The notes under the pieces are model-generated. The model had not been told where the DNA came from, did no database searches, and was given only the letters and a program-made list of their open reading frames with translations. From assembly GCF_900111885.1 (NCBI RefSeq), contig NZ_FOKG01000004.1, positions 289,886-353,885 on the forward strand: a stretch of 64,000 nucleotides of DNA, given 5' to 3'. Below, piece after piece: positions 34,264-44,701 of the stretch (the first letter of the stretch is position 1; every line of letters begins with the position of its first letter). This DNA is from Amycolatopsis marina (lineage in GTDB: Bacteria; Actinomycetota; Actinomycetes; Mycobacteriales; Pseudonocardiaceae). The position numbers were made by a program, and so were the translations under genes.

Positions 34264-37095
34264 TCAGGACTTGGACTTGGCCGGAGCCTTCTTGCGCGCG
34301 GGGGCCTTCTTCTTGGGCGCTGGGCCCTTGGCCCGCTTCTCCGCGATCAGCTCGGCGGCCCGCTCGTCGTCGAGTTCCTCCACGCTGTCCGACTTCCGCA
34401 GCGACGCGTTGTACTCGCCGTCCGTGACGTACGGACCGAACCGACCATCCTTGACCACCATCGGCTTGCCGGACACCGGGTCGTTGCCCAGTTCCTTCAG
34501 CGGCGGTTTGGCCGCTGCCTGGCGGCCGCGACGCTTCGGCTCGGCATAGATCTTCAGCGCCTCGTCGAGCGTGATGTTGAAGATCTGGTCCTCGGTCGCC
34601 AGGGACCGCGAGTCGGTGCCCTTCTTCAGGTACGGCCCGTACCTGCCGTTCTGCGCCGTGATCTCGTCCCCGGACTCCGGGTCCTTGCCGACCACCCGCG
34701 GCAGCGACAGCAGCTTGAGGGCGTCGTCGAGGGTGATGTCGGCGATGGACATGGACTTGAACAGCGAACCCGTCCTCGGCTTCGGCTTCTTCGCCTTGCT
34801 GCTCTTCTTGGCCGGAGCCTCGGCCTCCGCCGACTCGGCCTCGGGCTCGGGCAGCACCTCGGTGACGTAGGGCCCGAACCTGCCCTCCTTCGCCACGATC
34901 TCGTGCCCGGTGTCCGGATCCGTGCCCAGTACGCGACCCTCCTGCGGGGTCGCGAACAGCTTCTCCGCGATCTCCACCGTGAGCTCGTCCGGCGGCAGTT
35001 CGTCGGACAGGTTCGCCCGCTGCGACTTCCCGTCGACCTCACGCTCCAGGTAGGGCCCGTAGCGCCCGACGCGCACCACGACGGTGTGCCCCTCGGAGTC
35101 GGTGAACAGCGGGATCGAGTTGATCTCCCTGGCGTCGATGTCCTCGACCCCGGTCCCGACCAGCTTCTTCAGCCCGCCGAGCCGGCCGATCGACCCATCG
35201 GCGCCGAGGTCACCACCGAAGTAGAACCTGGTCAGCCACTGGGTGCGCTGCTCGTCGCCCGCGGCGATGCGGTCGAGTTCGTCCTCCATCGCGGCGGTGA
35301 AGTCGTAGTCCACCAGCCGCTCGAAGTGCCGCTCCAGCAGTCCGACCACCGAGAAGGCGACCCAGGACGGCACCAGTGCGGAGCCCTTCTTCCACACATA
35401 GCCGCGATCCTGGATCGTTTTGATGATCGAGGAGTACGTCGAGGGTCTGCCGATCCCCAGCTCCTCCAGCTTGCTGACCAGGCTCGGCTCGCTGTACCGC
35501 GCGGGCGGCGAGGTGGAGTGCCCGTCCGGGGCGAGCTCCGTGGCCGAGACCTCCTGGTCACGCTGCAGCCGGGGCAGCCTGCTCTGCTTGTCGTCCGCCT
35601 CGCCACCGGCCTCGGTGTCCACGGACTCGACGTAGGCCTTGAGGAACCCGGCGAAGGTGATGGTGCGACCCGAAGCGGCGAACGTGCACTCCTCGCCGGT
35701 GGTGGCCGTGCCGGTGATGCGCACGGACATCGTCGTGCCCTTGGCGTCGGCCATCTGCGAGGCGATGGTGCGCTGCCAGATCAGCTCGTAGAGACGGAAC
35801 TCGTCGGTCTCCAGCTCGCCTGCCACCTGGCCGGGGGTACGGAAGACCTCGCCCGCGGGACGGATCGCCTCGTGTGCCTCCTGCGCGTTCTTCACCTTGC
35901 GGGTGTACTGCCGCGGCTTGTCCGAGACGTACTCCGAGCCGTACAACTCCGTCGCCTGGTTGCGCGACGCCGTGATCGCCGTCGCCGACAGCGTCGTGGA
36001 GTCGGTACGCATATAGGTGATGTAGCCGTTCTCGTACAGCCGCTGCGCGATTCGCATCGTGCGCTCGGAGGTGAACCGGAGCTTGCGGCCTGCCTCCTGC
36101 TGCAGCGTGGACGTCATGAACGGGGCGTACGGCTTCCGCGTGTACGGCTTTTCCTCGACGCTGCTGACCGTGAAGTCCCGGTCCTGCAGCGCCTGGGCGA
36201 GCCGAGTGGCGTCCGCCTCGCCCAGGATCCGGACGTCCTTGGCGGAGGAGCCCTCCTTCAGCTGGCCGTCGGAACCGAAGTCGCGGCCGGTTGCGAGGCG
36301 AGTGCCGTCCACGGCCACCAACCTGGCGGGGAAGGTCTTCGGCGTCGCAGGGTCGTCCGACGCGGTGGCCGTCCCGGCCCGCATCGTCGCCGCGATGTCC
36401 CAGTAGGAGGCCGAGGTGAAGCGCATGCGCTCGCGCTCCCGCTGCACCACGATCCTGGTGGCCACCGACTGCACCCGGCCTGCCGAAAGCTTCGGCATGA
36501 CCTTCTTCCACAGGACCGGCGAAACCTCGTAGCCGTAGAGCCGGTCCAGGATCCGCCGGGTCTCCTGGGCGTCGACCAGGTCGCCGTCGAGTTCGCGGGT
36601 GCTGTCCGCCGCAGCACGAATGGCCTGCTCGGTGACCTCGTGGAAGACCATGCGCCGCACCGGCACCTTGGGCTTCAGCGCCTCGAGCAGGTGCCAGGCG
36701 ATCGCTTCGCCCTCGCGGTCGGGGTCAGTTGCGAGGTAGAGCTCGTCGACGTCCTTCAGCAGGCTCTTCAGCTCGGTGACCGTGGCCTTCTTGTCCGGGG
36801 AGACCACGTAGAGCGCCTCGAAGCCGTTGTCCACGTCCACCCCGAGCCGCGCCCAGGGCTGCCCCTTGTACTTGGCGGGCACGTCGGCCGCCCCTCGGGG
36901 CAGGTCGCGGATGTGTCCACGGGAGGACTCGACCACGTAGTCGCTCCCCAGATAGGGGGCGATCTTGCGGGCCTTCGTGGGCGACTCGACGATCACCAGC
37001 CGCCGGCGCCGCGCACCGTTCGACCCGGCGTCGGCCTCGCCTCTCTTGGAGGCGCCGCCCGCCGCAGTCTTCTTCGTCCGTGCCGTTCCAGCCAC
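34264..37095 (-). CDS. topA: DNA topoisomerase I
   Basis: 943 aa type IA topoisomerase relaxing negative supercoils. TOPRIM domain with LVIVESPTKARKIAPYL and LATDPDREGEAIAWHL (Asp/Asp/Glu metal site), then the catalytic Tyr361 in GYITYMRTDST. The C-terminus has four repeated beta modules with GRYGPYL-like units instead of Cys zinc fingers, and ends in a Lys/Ala-rich tail. This is the mycobacterial/streptomycete TopA type. GTG 37095 follows GGAGAG. Confidence 0.96.
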   Translation of the reverse strand: MAGTARTKKTAAGGASKRGEADAGSNGARRRRLVIVESPTKARKIAPYLGSDYVVESSRGHIRDLPRGAADVPAKYKGQPWARLGVDVDNGFEALYVVSPDKKATVTELKSLLKDVDELYLATDPDREGEAIAWHLLEALKPKVPVRRMVFHEVTEQAIRAAADSTRELDGDLVDAQETRRILDRLYGYEVSPVLWKKVMPKLSAGRVQSVATRIVVQRERERMRFTSASYWDIAATMRAGTATASDDPATPKTFPARLVAVDGTRLATGRDFGSDGQLKEGSSAKDVRILGEADATRLAQALQDRDFTVSSVEEKPYTRKPYAPFMTSTLQQEAGRKLRFTSERTMRIAQRLYENGYITYMRTDSTTLSATAITASRNQATELYGSEYVSDKPRQYTRKVKNAQEAHEAIRPAGEVFRTPGQVAGELETDEFRLYELIWQRTIASQMADAKGTTMSVRITGTATTGEECTFAASGRTITFAGFLKAYVESVDTEAGGEADDKQSRLPRLQRDQEVSATELAPDGHSTSPPARYSEPSLVSKLEELGIGRPSTYSSIIKTIQDRGYVWKKGSALVPSWVAFSVVGLLERHFERLVDYDFTAAMEDELDRIAAGDEQRTQWLTRFYFGGDLGADGSIGRLGGLKKLVGTGVEDIDAREINSIPLFTDSEGHTVVVRVGRYGPYLEREVDGKSQRANLSDELPPDELTVEIAEKLFATPQEGRVLGTDPDTGHEIVAKEGRFGPYVTEVLPEPEAESAEAEAPAKKSSKAKKPKPRTGSLFKSMSIADITLDDALKLLSLPRVVGKDPESGDEITAQNGRYGPYLKKGTDSRSLATEDQIFNITLDEALKIYAEPKRRGRQAAAKPPLKELGNDPVSGKPMVVKDGRFGPYVTDGEYNASLRKSDSVEELDDERAAELIAEKRAKGPAPKKKAPARKKAPAKSKS

Positions 37096-37387
37096 GCTGT
37101 CCCGCTCTCCGCTCTTCCTGCCGCCTGATTCGGCGACCGTTCAACCAGCCAGTGTGCACTCCAAAGCAAGGTCGTGTGCGTCGAGGTGACGCAACACGCC
37201 GTCAGCCGTGTGTGAGACGCATCGGTTCTGACACCGGCCGCGTTTCCTTTCCACACCTAGCACGTGATGGAGACCTCGTGCCCGACCGGGTTGCAGCGTA
37301 ACGGTCCGCATACCCTCCGTTTGCAGGTGGCGACAGCAGAGAGTTACCTATTAACTGACCCGACCTTCGGAGCGAAAGGACCCCACG

Positions 37388-38236
37388 ATGACCCGACGGC
37401 TGTCCGGCGCGCTGGCCGCCGCCCTGCTCGCCACCGTGACGACTGTCACTCCGCCTGCTACTGCCAGCGCACAGGAACAAGCCGATTACTCGGGGATCGT
37501 CGCGCTCTCGAACTGCTCGGGGTCGATCGTAGCCACATCAGGCGCCAACAGTGGGGATCCGGCGCTAGTGCTGTCCAACGGTCACTGCCTCGAGGACGGG
37601 TTTCCCGCACCGGGCGAGGTGATCGTGAACCAGCCGTCGACGCGCTCGTTCACCCTGCTCTCCCCGGACGGGGAGTCGGAGTTGGGCACGGTCTCGGCCA
37701 CCAAACTCGTCTACGCGACGATGACCGGAACGGACGTGTCCCTCTATCAGTTGGACCGCAGCTACGCACAGATCACCGAGTCGTACGGTGTCAGCGCCCG
37801 CACGCTGGCGGACGACCGGACAAGCGCCGGGACCGCGATCGACATCCTGTCCGGCTACTGGAAGCGCTCGTACTCGTGCTCCGTGGACGGTTTCGTGCAC
37901 GAACTACGCGAGGCCGACTGGGTCTGGCGCGACTCGATCCGCTACACATCGGATTGCAAGACCATCGGCGGCACCTCGGGCTCGCCGATCATCGACAGGG
38001 CCACCGGCGAGGTCGTCGGCGTGAACAACACCGGCAACAGCTCGGGCGAGGAATGCACCATGAACAACCCGTGTGAGGTCGACGAGAACGGCGAGATCAC
38101 AGTGCGCAAGGGCATCAACTACGGCCAGCAGACACACCAGATCGACGAATGCATCACCCGGGGCAGCGCGATCGACCTCGCCCTGCCCGAATGCGAACTC
38201 CCGGAGCCTGCGGCACTGCTAACCGGCAGCGCGTAG
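37388..38236 (+). CDS. Secreted chymotrypsin-fold serine protease
   Basis: 282 aa. Signal peptide (residues 1-29, ending ATASA), then a trypsin-like S1 domain with catalytic His in LSNGHCLEDG, Asp in GTDVSLYQLD and Ser in GGTSGSPIID. Cys pairs suggest two or three disulfides. AGCGAAAGGA precedes ATG 37388. No propeptide or C-terminal anchor evident. Its stop overlaps the convergent gene by 18 bp. Target unknown; monocistronic. Confidence 0.9.
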   Translation: MTRRLSGALAAALLATVTTVTPPATASAQEQADYSGIVALSNCSGSIVATSGANSGDPALVLSNGHCLEDGFPAPGEVIVNQPSTRSFTLLSPDGESELGTVSATKLVYATMTGTDVSLYQLDRSYAQITESYGVSARTLADDRTSAGTAIDILSGYWKRSYSCSVDGFVHELREADWVWRDSIRYTSDCKTIGGTSGSPIIDRATGEVVGVNNTGNSSGEECTMNNPCEVDENGEITVRKGINYGQQTHQIDECITRGSAIDLALPECELPEPAALLTGSA

Positions 38237-38812
38237 GGGGCAGCCCGGCCAGGCGGGCTCCGCGCCCCGCGGGCTCGGCCCGACCAGCTCCTGCAGGTTC
38301 TCCAACCTGCGCCGGCCGCGAACCCGGACCACCGGACGGATTGAGCCGCCGCCGAAGGGCCTTCCTGGAAGCCCGATCGTCGCCAGGGCGCCGGCCAGCG
38401 GCTCATGCGTGTGCGGGGTCGCGGGGTCGAGGGCGAGCTCGTATCCGCCCTCTAGCGGGCGGCCCGCCACCAACGCCCACAGCCGGAGCGCAGGCCCATC
38501 GAGGGTGAACTCACCCGGCACCGCCTTGACTCCGGCCGGATACCAGGTGTCAGCCATGGGGAGCAGATCGGCCCGGAATGCCGTGCGGACGAGTATCTCG
38601 TCACTGTCCGACCGCACCACATGCGCGGCGGCACCACGAACCGCGTACTCCCGGATCAGTGCCCGTGCGCGCCAGTCCTCCTCGATCGTCACCGACAGCC
38701 GGGCCGCGGTCCGGCCGAAACAGACCAGCGCGCCGTGGGCGCACAGCACCCCGGCGAGATCCACCAGAGTGGGCCCGCGCGCCTCAGCCGAGTAGAACGA
38801 CATCTGGTCCAC
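38219..38812 (-). CDS. Conserved actinobacterial hypothetical protein (Rv3647c position)
   Basis: 197 aa from GTG 38812 (ATG 38803 also possible). Mixed alpha/beta with FTLDGPALRLWALVAG and an Arg-rich VVRVRGRRRLENLQELVG near the end. Such sequence resembles small nucleic-acid-linked proteins, but no domain is recognised. In mycobacteria a similar-sized hypothetical gene stands beside topA at the equivalent place. The cold-shock gene found there (cspA) is absent here. Overlaps the protease gene tail to tail. Confidence 0.65.
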   Translation of the reverse strand: MDQMSFYSAEARGPTLVDLAGVLCAHGALVCFGRTAARLSVTIEEDWRARALIREYAVRGAAAHVVRSDSDEILVRTAFRADLLPMADTWYPAGVKAVPGEFTLDGPALRLWALVAGRPLEGGYELALDPATPHTHEPLAGALATIGLPGRPFGGGSIRPVVRVRGRRRLENLQELVGPSPRGAEPAWPGCPLRAAG

Positions 38813-38886
38813 GACACCCAAGCGTAGAACAGGCGTTCGAATCTGAACAGTGAGCAGCCGTTCCGGTTTTCGCGCCGCTTCAGCCG

Positions 38887-39504
38887 TCAGTACCCGAGCC
38901 GGGGCTCGGGGCCCTGCTTGGTCAGGTCGCGGCAGGCCTGCGCCCGTTCGCGGGCGGTGGCGAGTTCGGGCACCGACTCGAACCCGGCCAGCAGGTTGAC
39001 CTTGCCGATCTCGTCGAGCGGGCCGCCTGCGGCGCTGATCGCCTGGCGGCTCGCCGCCGGGTCCTGTGCGGCCGCGTCCAGAGTCTGCTTGACCGCCGCC
39101 GCCCGGTCCCGGATGGCGTTGTACTCCGAGATGGCCTTCGCTCGCACGCGCTCGCCTGCCGGAACCGGGGCTTCGGCGAGGTCACGCAGTCTGCTCACCG
39201 TGCGATCCAGGCCGGTGATCATCGTGCCGAGCAACTCGCTTGAGGTGCGGGTGGCCCGCTGGGTGGTGCTCGGATCGATCATCGGGATGGTCGACATCGA
39301 CCGAACCAGTTCACCGACGGCGAGGCAGTAACCCTCCGCCCAGCGCGTGGTGGCGTCCTCACGCTGCACCTCGGCCGAGGTCAATCCGGGCCCTGGCGGC
39401 TGTTCGAGCGGTTCGGCGTTCTGGGGTTGCCGTTCACCACAGCCCACTGCGGTGACACAGATACTGACGGCCAATGCGGCGAAAAGGGTCTTTCGCGGCC
39501 GCAC
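38887..39504 (-). CDS. Small secreted lipoprotein, helical
   Basis: 205 aa from GTG 39504, with AGGAGG seven bases upstream; longer readings lack a ribosome site. The signal peptide (RPRKTLFAALAVSICVTAVG) ends before Cys in a permissive lipobox AVGC. The mature protein is helical, with two Cys (GYCLAVG and AQACRDL) that may form a disulfide, and a QRATRTSSELL segment. No enzyme motif. Family unknown; surface lipoprotein. Confidence 0.7.
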   Translation of the reverse strand: MRPRKTLFAALAVSICVTAVGCGERQPQNAEPLEQPPGPGLTSAEVQREDATTRWAEGYCLAVGELVRSMSTIPMIDPSTTQRATRTSSELLGTMITGLDRTVSRLRDLAEAPVPAGERVRAKAISEYNAIRDRAAAVKQTLDAAAQDPAASRQAISAAGGPLDEIGKVNLLAGFESVPELATARERAQACRDLTKQGPEPRLGY

Positions 39505-39688
39505 GCCCACACCTCCTGACAACACTCGGCACAACCGGCACCGGCGACCTGTGCCGAGTACGGTCTGGACGCCTCCACAAACCCGCCTGCAGGCGGGTGG
39601 TCCAGCCGCTTTGACGGTACCTACAGCTATGGCCATTGCAAGTCACCGCGAACCGGTGTGCGGTGAGCGGTGAGCTTCGAACACGCCA

Positions 39689-39721
39689 CGGGCCCGGAAC
39701 AGACATGCCGTTCCGGGCCCG
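39689..39721. terminator. Strong hairpin downstream of hppA
   Basis: CGGGCCCGGAAC (39689-39700) pairs perfectly with GTTCCGGGCCCG (39710-39721), 9-nt loop, 21 bp past the hppA stop on the minus strand. It most likely ends hppA transcription. No T-run, as is usual in high-GC actinobacteria. Confidence 0.75.
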
Positions 39722-39741
39722 CGACCGTTCAGCGCGTGTAG

Positions 39742-42024
39742 CTACGCCTTCGTCGCCGCCTCGATGGGCGTGTCCGCGATTGCGGTGCCACGCCGCTTGG
39801 AGATGACGATCGCCGTGACGATGATGGCCACCGACACCAGCGCGACGATGAGCCGCACGGCCAGCGAGGCGTCCGGGCCGACGGTGAACTGCACGATCGC
39901 CGGGGCGATCAGCAGCGACACCAGGTTCATCACCTTGATCAACGGGTTGATCGCCGGACCCGCGGTGTCCTTGAACGGGTCACCGACGGTGTCACCGATC
40001 ACCGTGGCCGAATGGGCCTCGGAGCCCTTGCCACCGTGATGACCGTCCTCGACCAGCTTCTTCGCGTTGTCCCACGCGCCACCGGAGTTGGCGAGGAACA
40101 CCGCCATCAGGGTGCCGGTCGCGATCGCGCCCGCGAGGTAGCCCGCCAGCGCACCGGTGCCGAGGCCGAAGCCGACGGCGATCGGCGCGAACACCGCGAG
40201 CAGACCCGGCGTGGCCAGCTCCCGCAGTGAGTCACGGGTGACGATGTCGACGACCCTGCCGTACTCGGGCCGCGTGGTGCCCTCCATGATTCCCGGAATG
40301 TCGCGGAACTGGCGGCGCACCTCGTAAACGACCGCGCCCGCCGCACGGGACACCGCGTTGACCGCGAGGCCGGAGAACATGAACACCACGGACGCGCCGA
40401 CCATGACACCGACCAGCGTGTTCGGGCTGATGATCGCGTTGAGGAACGAGTCCGGCGCGTCGCCGAGGGAAGAACCGGCCGTGGCCAGTGCGTCCTTGAT
40501 GGCGTCCGAGTAGGAACCGAACAGCGCGGTCGCCGCGAGCACGGCGGTGGAGATCGCGATGCCCTTGGTGATGGCCTTGGTCGTGTTGCCCACCGCGTCG
40601 AGCTCGGTGAGGATCTGGACGCCCTCACCCTCCTTCAGATCACCGGACATCTCCGCGATGCCCTGTGCGTTGTCGGAAACCGGCCCGAACGTGTCCATGG
40701 CAACGATCACGCCGACCGTGGTCAGCAGACCAGTACCGGCGAGCGCCACCGCGAACAGGGCGACACCGCCACCCAGCAGGTAGGCGCCGAAGACCGCACT
40801 GCCGATCACCAGTGCGGTGTAGACCGCCGACTCGAAACCGACGGAGATACCGGAGAGGATGACCGTCGCGGCACCGGTCTCCGAGGTCTTGCCGACGTCC
40901 TTCACCGGCTTGTGCTCGGTGCCGGTGTAGTAGCCGGTCAGCTTGAGGATCACCGCGGCCAGTGCGATACCGATGATCACCGAAACGGTCGCGACGACGG
41001 CCGGGTTGCCCTCGTTGCCGTCGAAGGAGTCCGGCAGGAAGACGAACGCCGCGATCGCGGACAGCACCGCCGAGATGACCGCGGAGATGTAGAACGAGCG
41101 GTTGATCGTCGTCAGACCGCTCTCCCCCGGCCGGGCCTTGGTGATGTAGACACCGATCACCGCGGTGATCACGCCGATGGCCGGAATGATCAGCGGGAAG
41201 ACCAGACCGTGCCCGCTGGCGCCGAAAGCCGCACTGCCCAGGATCAGGGCCGCGACCAGGGTCACCGCGTAGGACTCGAAGAGGTCCGCCGCCATGCCCG
41301 CACAGTCACCGACGTTGTCGCCCACGTTGTCGGCGATGGTCGCCGCGTTACGCGGGTCGTCCTCCGGGATGTTCTGCTCCACCTTGCCGACGAGGTCCGC
41401 GCCGACGTCGGCGGCCTTGGTGAAGATGCCGCCACCGACACGCATGAACATCGCGATCAGCGCGGCGCCGAAGCCGAAGCCCTCGAGCACCTTGGGTGCC
41501 TGGCCCGCGTAGACCAGCACCACGACCGCCGCGCCGAACAGGCCGAGCCCGACGGTGAACATGCCGACCGCCCCGCCGGTGCGGAACGCGATCCGCATGG
41601 CCTTCTCCCGGGCGCCCGAGTCCTCCCGGGCGGCGGCGGCGACCCGCAGGTTCGCCCTGGTGGCCAGCCACATACCCACGTAGCCGATCGCGAACGAGAA
41701 CACCGCGCCGACGAGGAAGAACAGCGAGCGGCCGATCTTCTCGTTCCAGTCCTCCGCTGGGAGCGCGAACAGCAGGACGAACACGATGGCACCGAAGATG
41801 ACCAGTGTTTTCCGCTGTCGGTTGAGATAGGCGGTAGCGCCCTCCTGCACGGCCTTGGCAATCTCCTGCATCTTCGAGGTGCCCTGGCCTGCGGCCAGCA
41901 CCTCCTTGAGCAGTACGTAGCCGATGACCAGTGCGGCAAGGGCGACCACGGCGATCACGGCCACGATGCCGTAATCACCTCCGGAGAGCTCGGCTGAGCT
42001 CGCCGCGAGGAAGTGCCGGGACAT
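39742..42024 (-). CDS. hppA: K+-insensitive proton-translocating pyrophosphatase
   Basis: 760 aa, about 16 membrane helices. It couples pyrophosphate hydrolysis to proton export. The PPi site is shown by DVGADLVGKVE (206-216), DNVGDNVGD (232-240) and the later GDTVGDPFKDTAGP. The sequence GNTTKAITKG has Lys at residue 483, where K+-dependent enzymes have Ala; this marks a K+-independent H+ pump. ATG 42024 follows AGGAGGAC. A 12-bp hairpin ends the gene. It is absent from the corresponding M. tuberculosis region as I recall it. Confidence 0.95.
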   Translation of the reverse strand: MSRHFLAASSAELSGGDYGIVAVIAVVALAALVIGYVLLKEVLAAGQGTSKMQEIAKAVQEGATAYLNRQRKTLVIFGAIVFVLLFALPAEDWNEKIGRSLFFLVGAVFSFAIGYVGMWLATRANLRVAAAAREDSGAREKAMRIAFRTGGAVGMFTVGLGLFGAAVVVLVYAGQAPKVLEGFGFGAALIAMFMRVGGGIFTKAADVGADLVGKVEQNIPEDDPRNAATIADNVGDNVGDCAGMAADLFESYAVTLVAALILGSAAFGASGHGLVFPLIIPAIGVITAVIGVYITKARPGESGLTTINRSFYISAVISAVLSAIAAFVFLPDSFDGNEGNPAVVATVSVIIGIALAAVILKLTGYYTGTEHKPVKDVGKTSETGAATVILSGISVGFESAVYTALVIGSAVFGAYLLGGGVALFAVALAGTGLLTTVGVIVAMDTFGPVSDNAQGIAEMSGDLKEGEGVQILTELDAVGNTTKAITKGIAISTAVLAATALFGSYSDAIKDALATAGSSLGDAPDSFLNAIISPNTLVGVMVGASVVFMFSGLAVNAVSRAAGAVVYEVRRQFRDIPGIMEGTTRPEYGRVVDIVTRDSLRELATPGLLAVFAPIAVGFGLGTGALAGYLAGAIATGTLMAVFLANSGGAWDNAKKLVEDGHHGGKGSEAHSATVIGDTVGDPFKDTAGPAINPLIKVMNLVSLLIAPAIVQFTVGPDASLAVRLIVALVSVAIIVTAIVISKRRGTAIADTPIEAATKA

Positions 42025-42309
42025 TCGTCCTCCTGGAAACGTCGCCTGTCGTCAGCGACGGGGCGGCCGTGGGAACGACTGCGCCGACGCTGGCATGGGA
42101 TCTACACCACAGAAGGTGTGGTTGGCCGGAGTGTATTGGTACAGGTATCCGGCCCGGCAAGGCGTCCCCGGTCAAGCACGGAATGTAATGGCGTGAATTC
42201 GCTCACTGAAGGTTTGTGCACTACCCGGTCGACGGGGTCGGCCCCCCACCAGCGCGTCATGGCGAGCGCACAGGATGGAAGCGGGAAAGCGTGTGCAAAG
42301 GTGGAGTTC

Positions 42310-44700
42310 GTGAGTGGCGTGGGAAACGACGAGCGTGCCCGGCGCCTGCTGCGCAGGGTCACGGCCGGGATCCCGGCCGAGCGCAGTCCGATCACGCATG
42401 TCGCCGAACTGCCCGCCCGTGCGGCTGGTTTCGCCGAATGGCCGGACTGGGCTCCGCGCGCCGTCGTGGACGCCGTGATGGCGACTGGCGTTGCGCGCCC
42501 GTGGACGCACCAGATCGAGGCTGCCGCACATGCCTGGTCCGGGCAGCACGTGGTGATCGCGACCGGGACGGCATCCGGGAAGTCGCTGGCGTACCAGCTT
42601 CCGGTGCTGTCGGCGTTGACCTCGGACAGCAGGGCGACCGCCTTGTACCTTTCCCCCACAAAGGCACTTGGAGCCGACCAACTCCGTTCCGTTTCCGCTG
42701 TGGACCTGGCGGGAATCAGGGCCGCCTCGTACGACGGTGACACCCCGATGAACGAGCGGGACTGGATCAGGGCGCACGCGAGGTGGATCTTCACCAATCC
42801 CGACATGCTGCACCGGGGGATGCTCTCCGGGCACGCGCGATGGGCCCGCTTCTTCCGCAGTCTCTCGTACGTCGTGGTCGACGAATGCCACGGCTACCGA
42901 GGGGTCTTCGGGTCGCACGTCGCGCTGTTGCTGCGCAGACTGCGACGGGTCGCGAGACACTACGGCGCCGACCCGGTGTTCGTACTGGCATCGGCCACGA
43001 CCGCCGAACCCGCGGATTTCGCCAGCCGCCTGTCCGGGGTGGACTGCGTTCCGGTCGTCGAAGACGCCTCGCCAAGGGGAGCCCGGACCGTCGCGCTCTG
43101 GGAACCCCCACTGTTGGAGGAATTCGCCGGGGAGAACGGCGCACCCGTACGGCGATCCGCCGGAGCGGAGACGGCCCGCATTCTCGCCGAACTGGTCATC
43201 GAAGGCGCCCGCTCGCTTGCCTTCGTCCGGTCCCGTCGAGGTGCCGAACTGACCGCTCTGAGCGCTCGCCGAATCCTCGCCGAGGTGGATCCGGAACTGG
43301 TGGAGAAGATCGCGGCCTACCGAGCCGGTTTCCTTCCAGAGGAACGACGTGCCCTTGAAGCCGCGCTGCTGACCGGCGAACTGCTTGGCGTCGCGACCAC
43401 CAACGCGCTCGAACTCGGGGTCGACATCGCCGGACTGGACGCCGTTGTGCTCGCGGGCTACCCGGGAACACTGGCGTCGTTCTGGCAGCAGGCGGGCCGC
43501 GCCGGCCGGGCGGGGGACGACGCGCTGGTGGTGTTCGTCGCCAGGGACGATCCACTCGACACCTACCTGGTGCACCATCCGGCCGCGGTGCTGGACCGGC
43601 CGGTGGAGACTGCTGTGCTCGACCCCGGCAACCCCTACGTACTCGCTCCGCAACTCGCCTGCGCTGCGGCGGAACTACCTGTCACCGCAGGGGAACTGGA
43701 CGACTTCGGCGGCGAAGCGGCACGCCAGGTCCTCGATTCGCTCGTGGCGGACAGGGTGCTGAGGCGACGCCCGAGCGGCTGGTACTGGACCTCCCGTGAC
43801 CGACCGCAGTACGAGGTGGACATCCGTGGCTCCGGGGGCGAGCAAATCGCGGTGGTGGAAGCCGAGACGGCCCGCATGCTGGGCACGGTGGACCCCGGAT
43901 CGGCCTGCGGCACCGTGCATCCAGGCGCGCTCTACCTGCACCAAGGCTCGTCCTATGTGGTGGACGATCTCGACCTCGAACAGGGACTCGCACTCGTTCA
44001 TGCCGAGGACCCGGACTGGAACACGTCGGCCCGGGAGATCGTGGACATCACCGTGCTGAGCACGGAACGCAAGCAGAACTACGGCGGAGTGAGCGTCTAC
44101 CTCGGAGAGGTCGCTGTGACCTCGCAGGTGGTCGGATACCTCCGCAGGAGGCCGTCCGGTGAGGTCATCGATCACATCCCGCTGGAACTGCCCGAGCAGA
44201 TCCTGAAGACGCGGGCCGTCTGGTACACGATCAACGAGGAGTTGCTCCGAAGTGAACCCACCGCCGCTGACGAGGTGGAAGACGTCAGGGCACCGGGGGG
44301 CGCCGGACTGAATCCGGCGCGCGTCCCCGGTGCCCTGCACGCCGCCGAGCACGCGGCGATCGGCCTGCTACCGCTGTTCGCTACGTGCGACCGATGGGAT
44401 ATCGGCGGGGTCTCTACCGCGTTGCACGAGAACACCGGGGAGGCGACGGTGTTCGTGCACGATGGCCATCCCGGGGGTGCGGGATTTGCCGATCGCGGTT
44501 TTGCCGCGTTGGTCCCATGGCTGGCCGCTACGCGGGAGGCGATCGTCTCCTGCGAGTGCCCGGCGGGATGCCCGTCCTGCGTTCAGTCACCGAAATGCGG
44601 GAACGGCAACGAACCGCTGGACAAGGCGGGGGCGGTAGTCGTGCTGGACACCGTGTTGGGGGCTGTACGTCTCACGACGCCCGGTACGACCACGAGGTAG
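42310..44700 (+). CDS. DEAD/DEAH-box helicase with DUF1998 zinc domain (MrfA/Rv3649 type)
   Basis: 796 aa from GTG 42310; GTG 42301 or ATG 42259 would add 3 or 17 residues. Motif I ATGTASGKSLAY, Ia LYLSPTKALGADQ, II VVVDECHGYRG (DECH), III LASATTAEP, VI QQAGRAGRAGD. The C-terminal DUF1998 has the four-Cys site CECPAGCPSCVQSPKCG. B. subtilis MrfA, of the same build, is a DNA helicase for mitomycin C damage. The mycobacterial orthologue sits between cspA and the Tad locus, as here. Confidence 0.92.
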   Translation: MSGVGNDERARRLLRRVTAGIPAERSPITHVAELPARAAGFAEWPDWAPRAVVDAVMATGVARPWTHQIEAAAHAWSGQHVVIATGTASGKSLAYQLPVLSALTSDSRATALYLSPTKALGADQLRSVSAVDLAGIRAASYDGDTPMNERDWIRAHARWIFTNPDMLHRGMLSGHARWARFFRSLSYVVVDECHGYRGVFGSHVALLLRRLRRVARHYGADPVFVLASATTAEPADFASRLSGVDCVPVVEDASPRGARTVALWEPPLLEEFAGENGAPVRRSAGAETARILAELVIEGARSLAFVRSRRGAELTALSARRILAEVDPELVEKIAAYRAGFLPEERRALEAALLTGELLGVATTNALELGVDIAGLDAVVLAGYPGTLASFWQQAGRAGRAGDDALVVFVARDDPLDTYLVHHPAAVLDRPVETAVLDPGNPYVLAPQLACAAAELPVTAGELDDFGGEAARQVLDSLVADRVLRRRPSGWYWTSRDRPQYEVDIRGSGGEQIAVVEAETARMLGTVDPGSACGTVHPGALYLHQGSSYVVDDLDLEQGLALVHAEDPDWNTSAREIVDITVLSTERKQNYGGVSVYLGEVAVTSQVVGYLRRRPSGEVIDHIPLELPEQILKTRAVWYTINEELLRSEPTAADEVEDVRAPGGAGLNPARVPGALHAAEHAAIGLLPLFATCDRWDIGGVSTALHENTGEATVFVHDGHPGGAGFADRGFAALVPWLAATREAIVSCECPAGCPSCVQSPKCGNGNEPLDKAGAVVVLDTVLGAVRLTTPGTTTR

Positions 44701-44701
44701 T

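Noticed and set aside
34153..37128. 991-codon plus-strand open frame opposite topA
   Set aside because: Mirror of high-GC third positions; topA carries all catalytic motifs on the minus strand.
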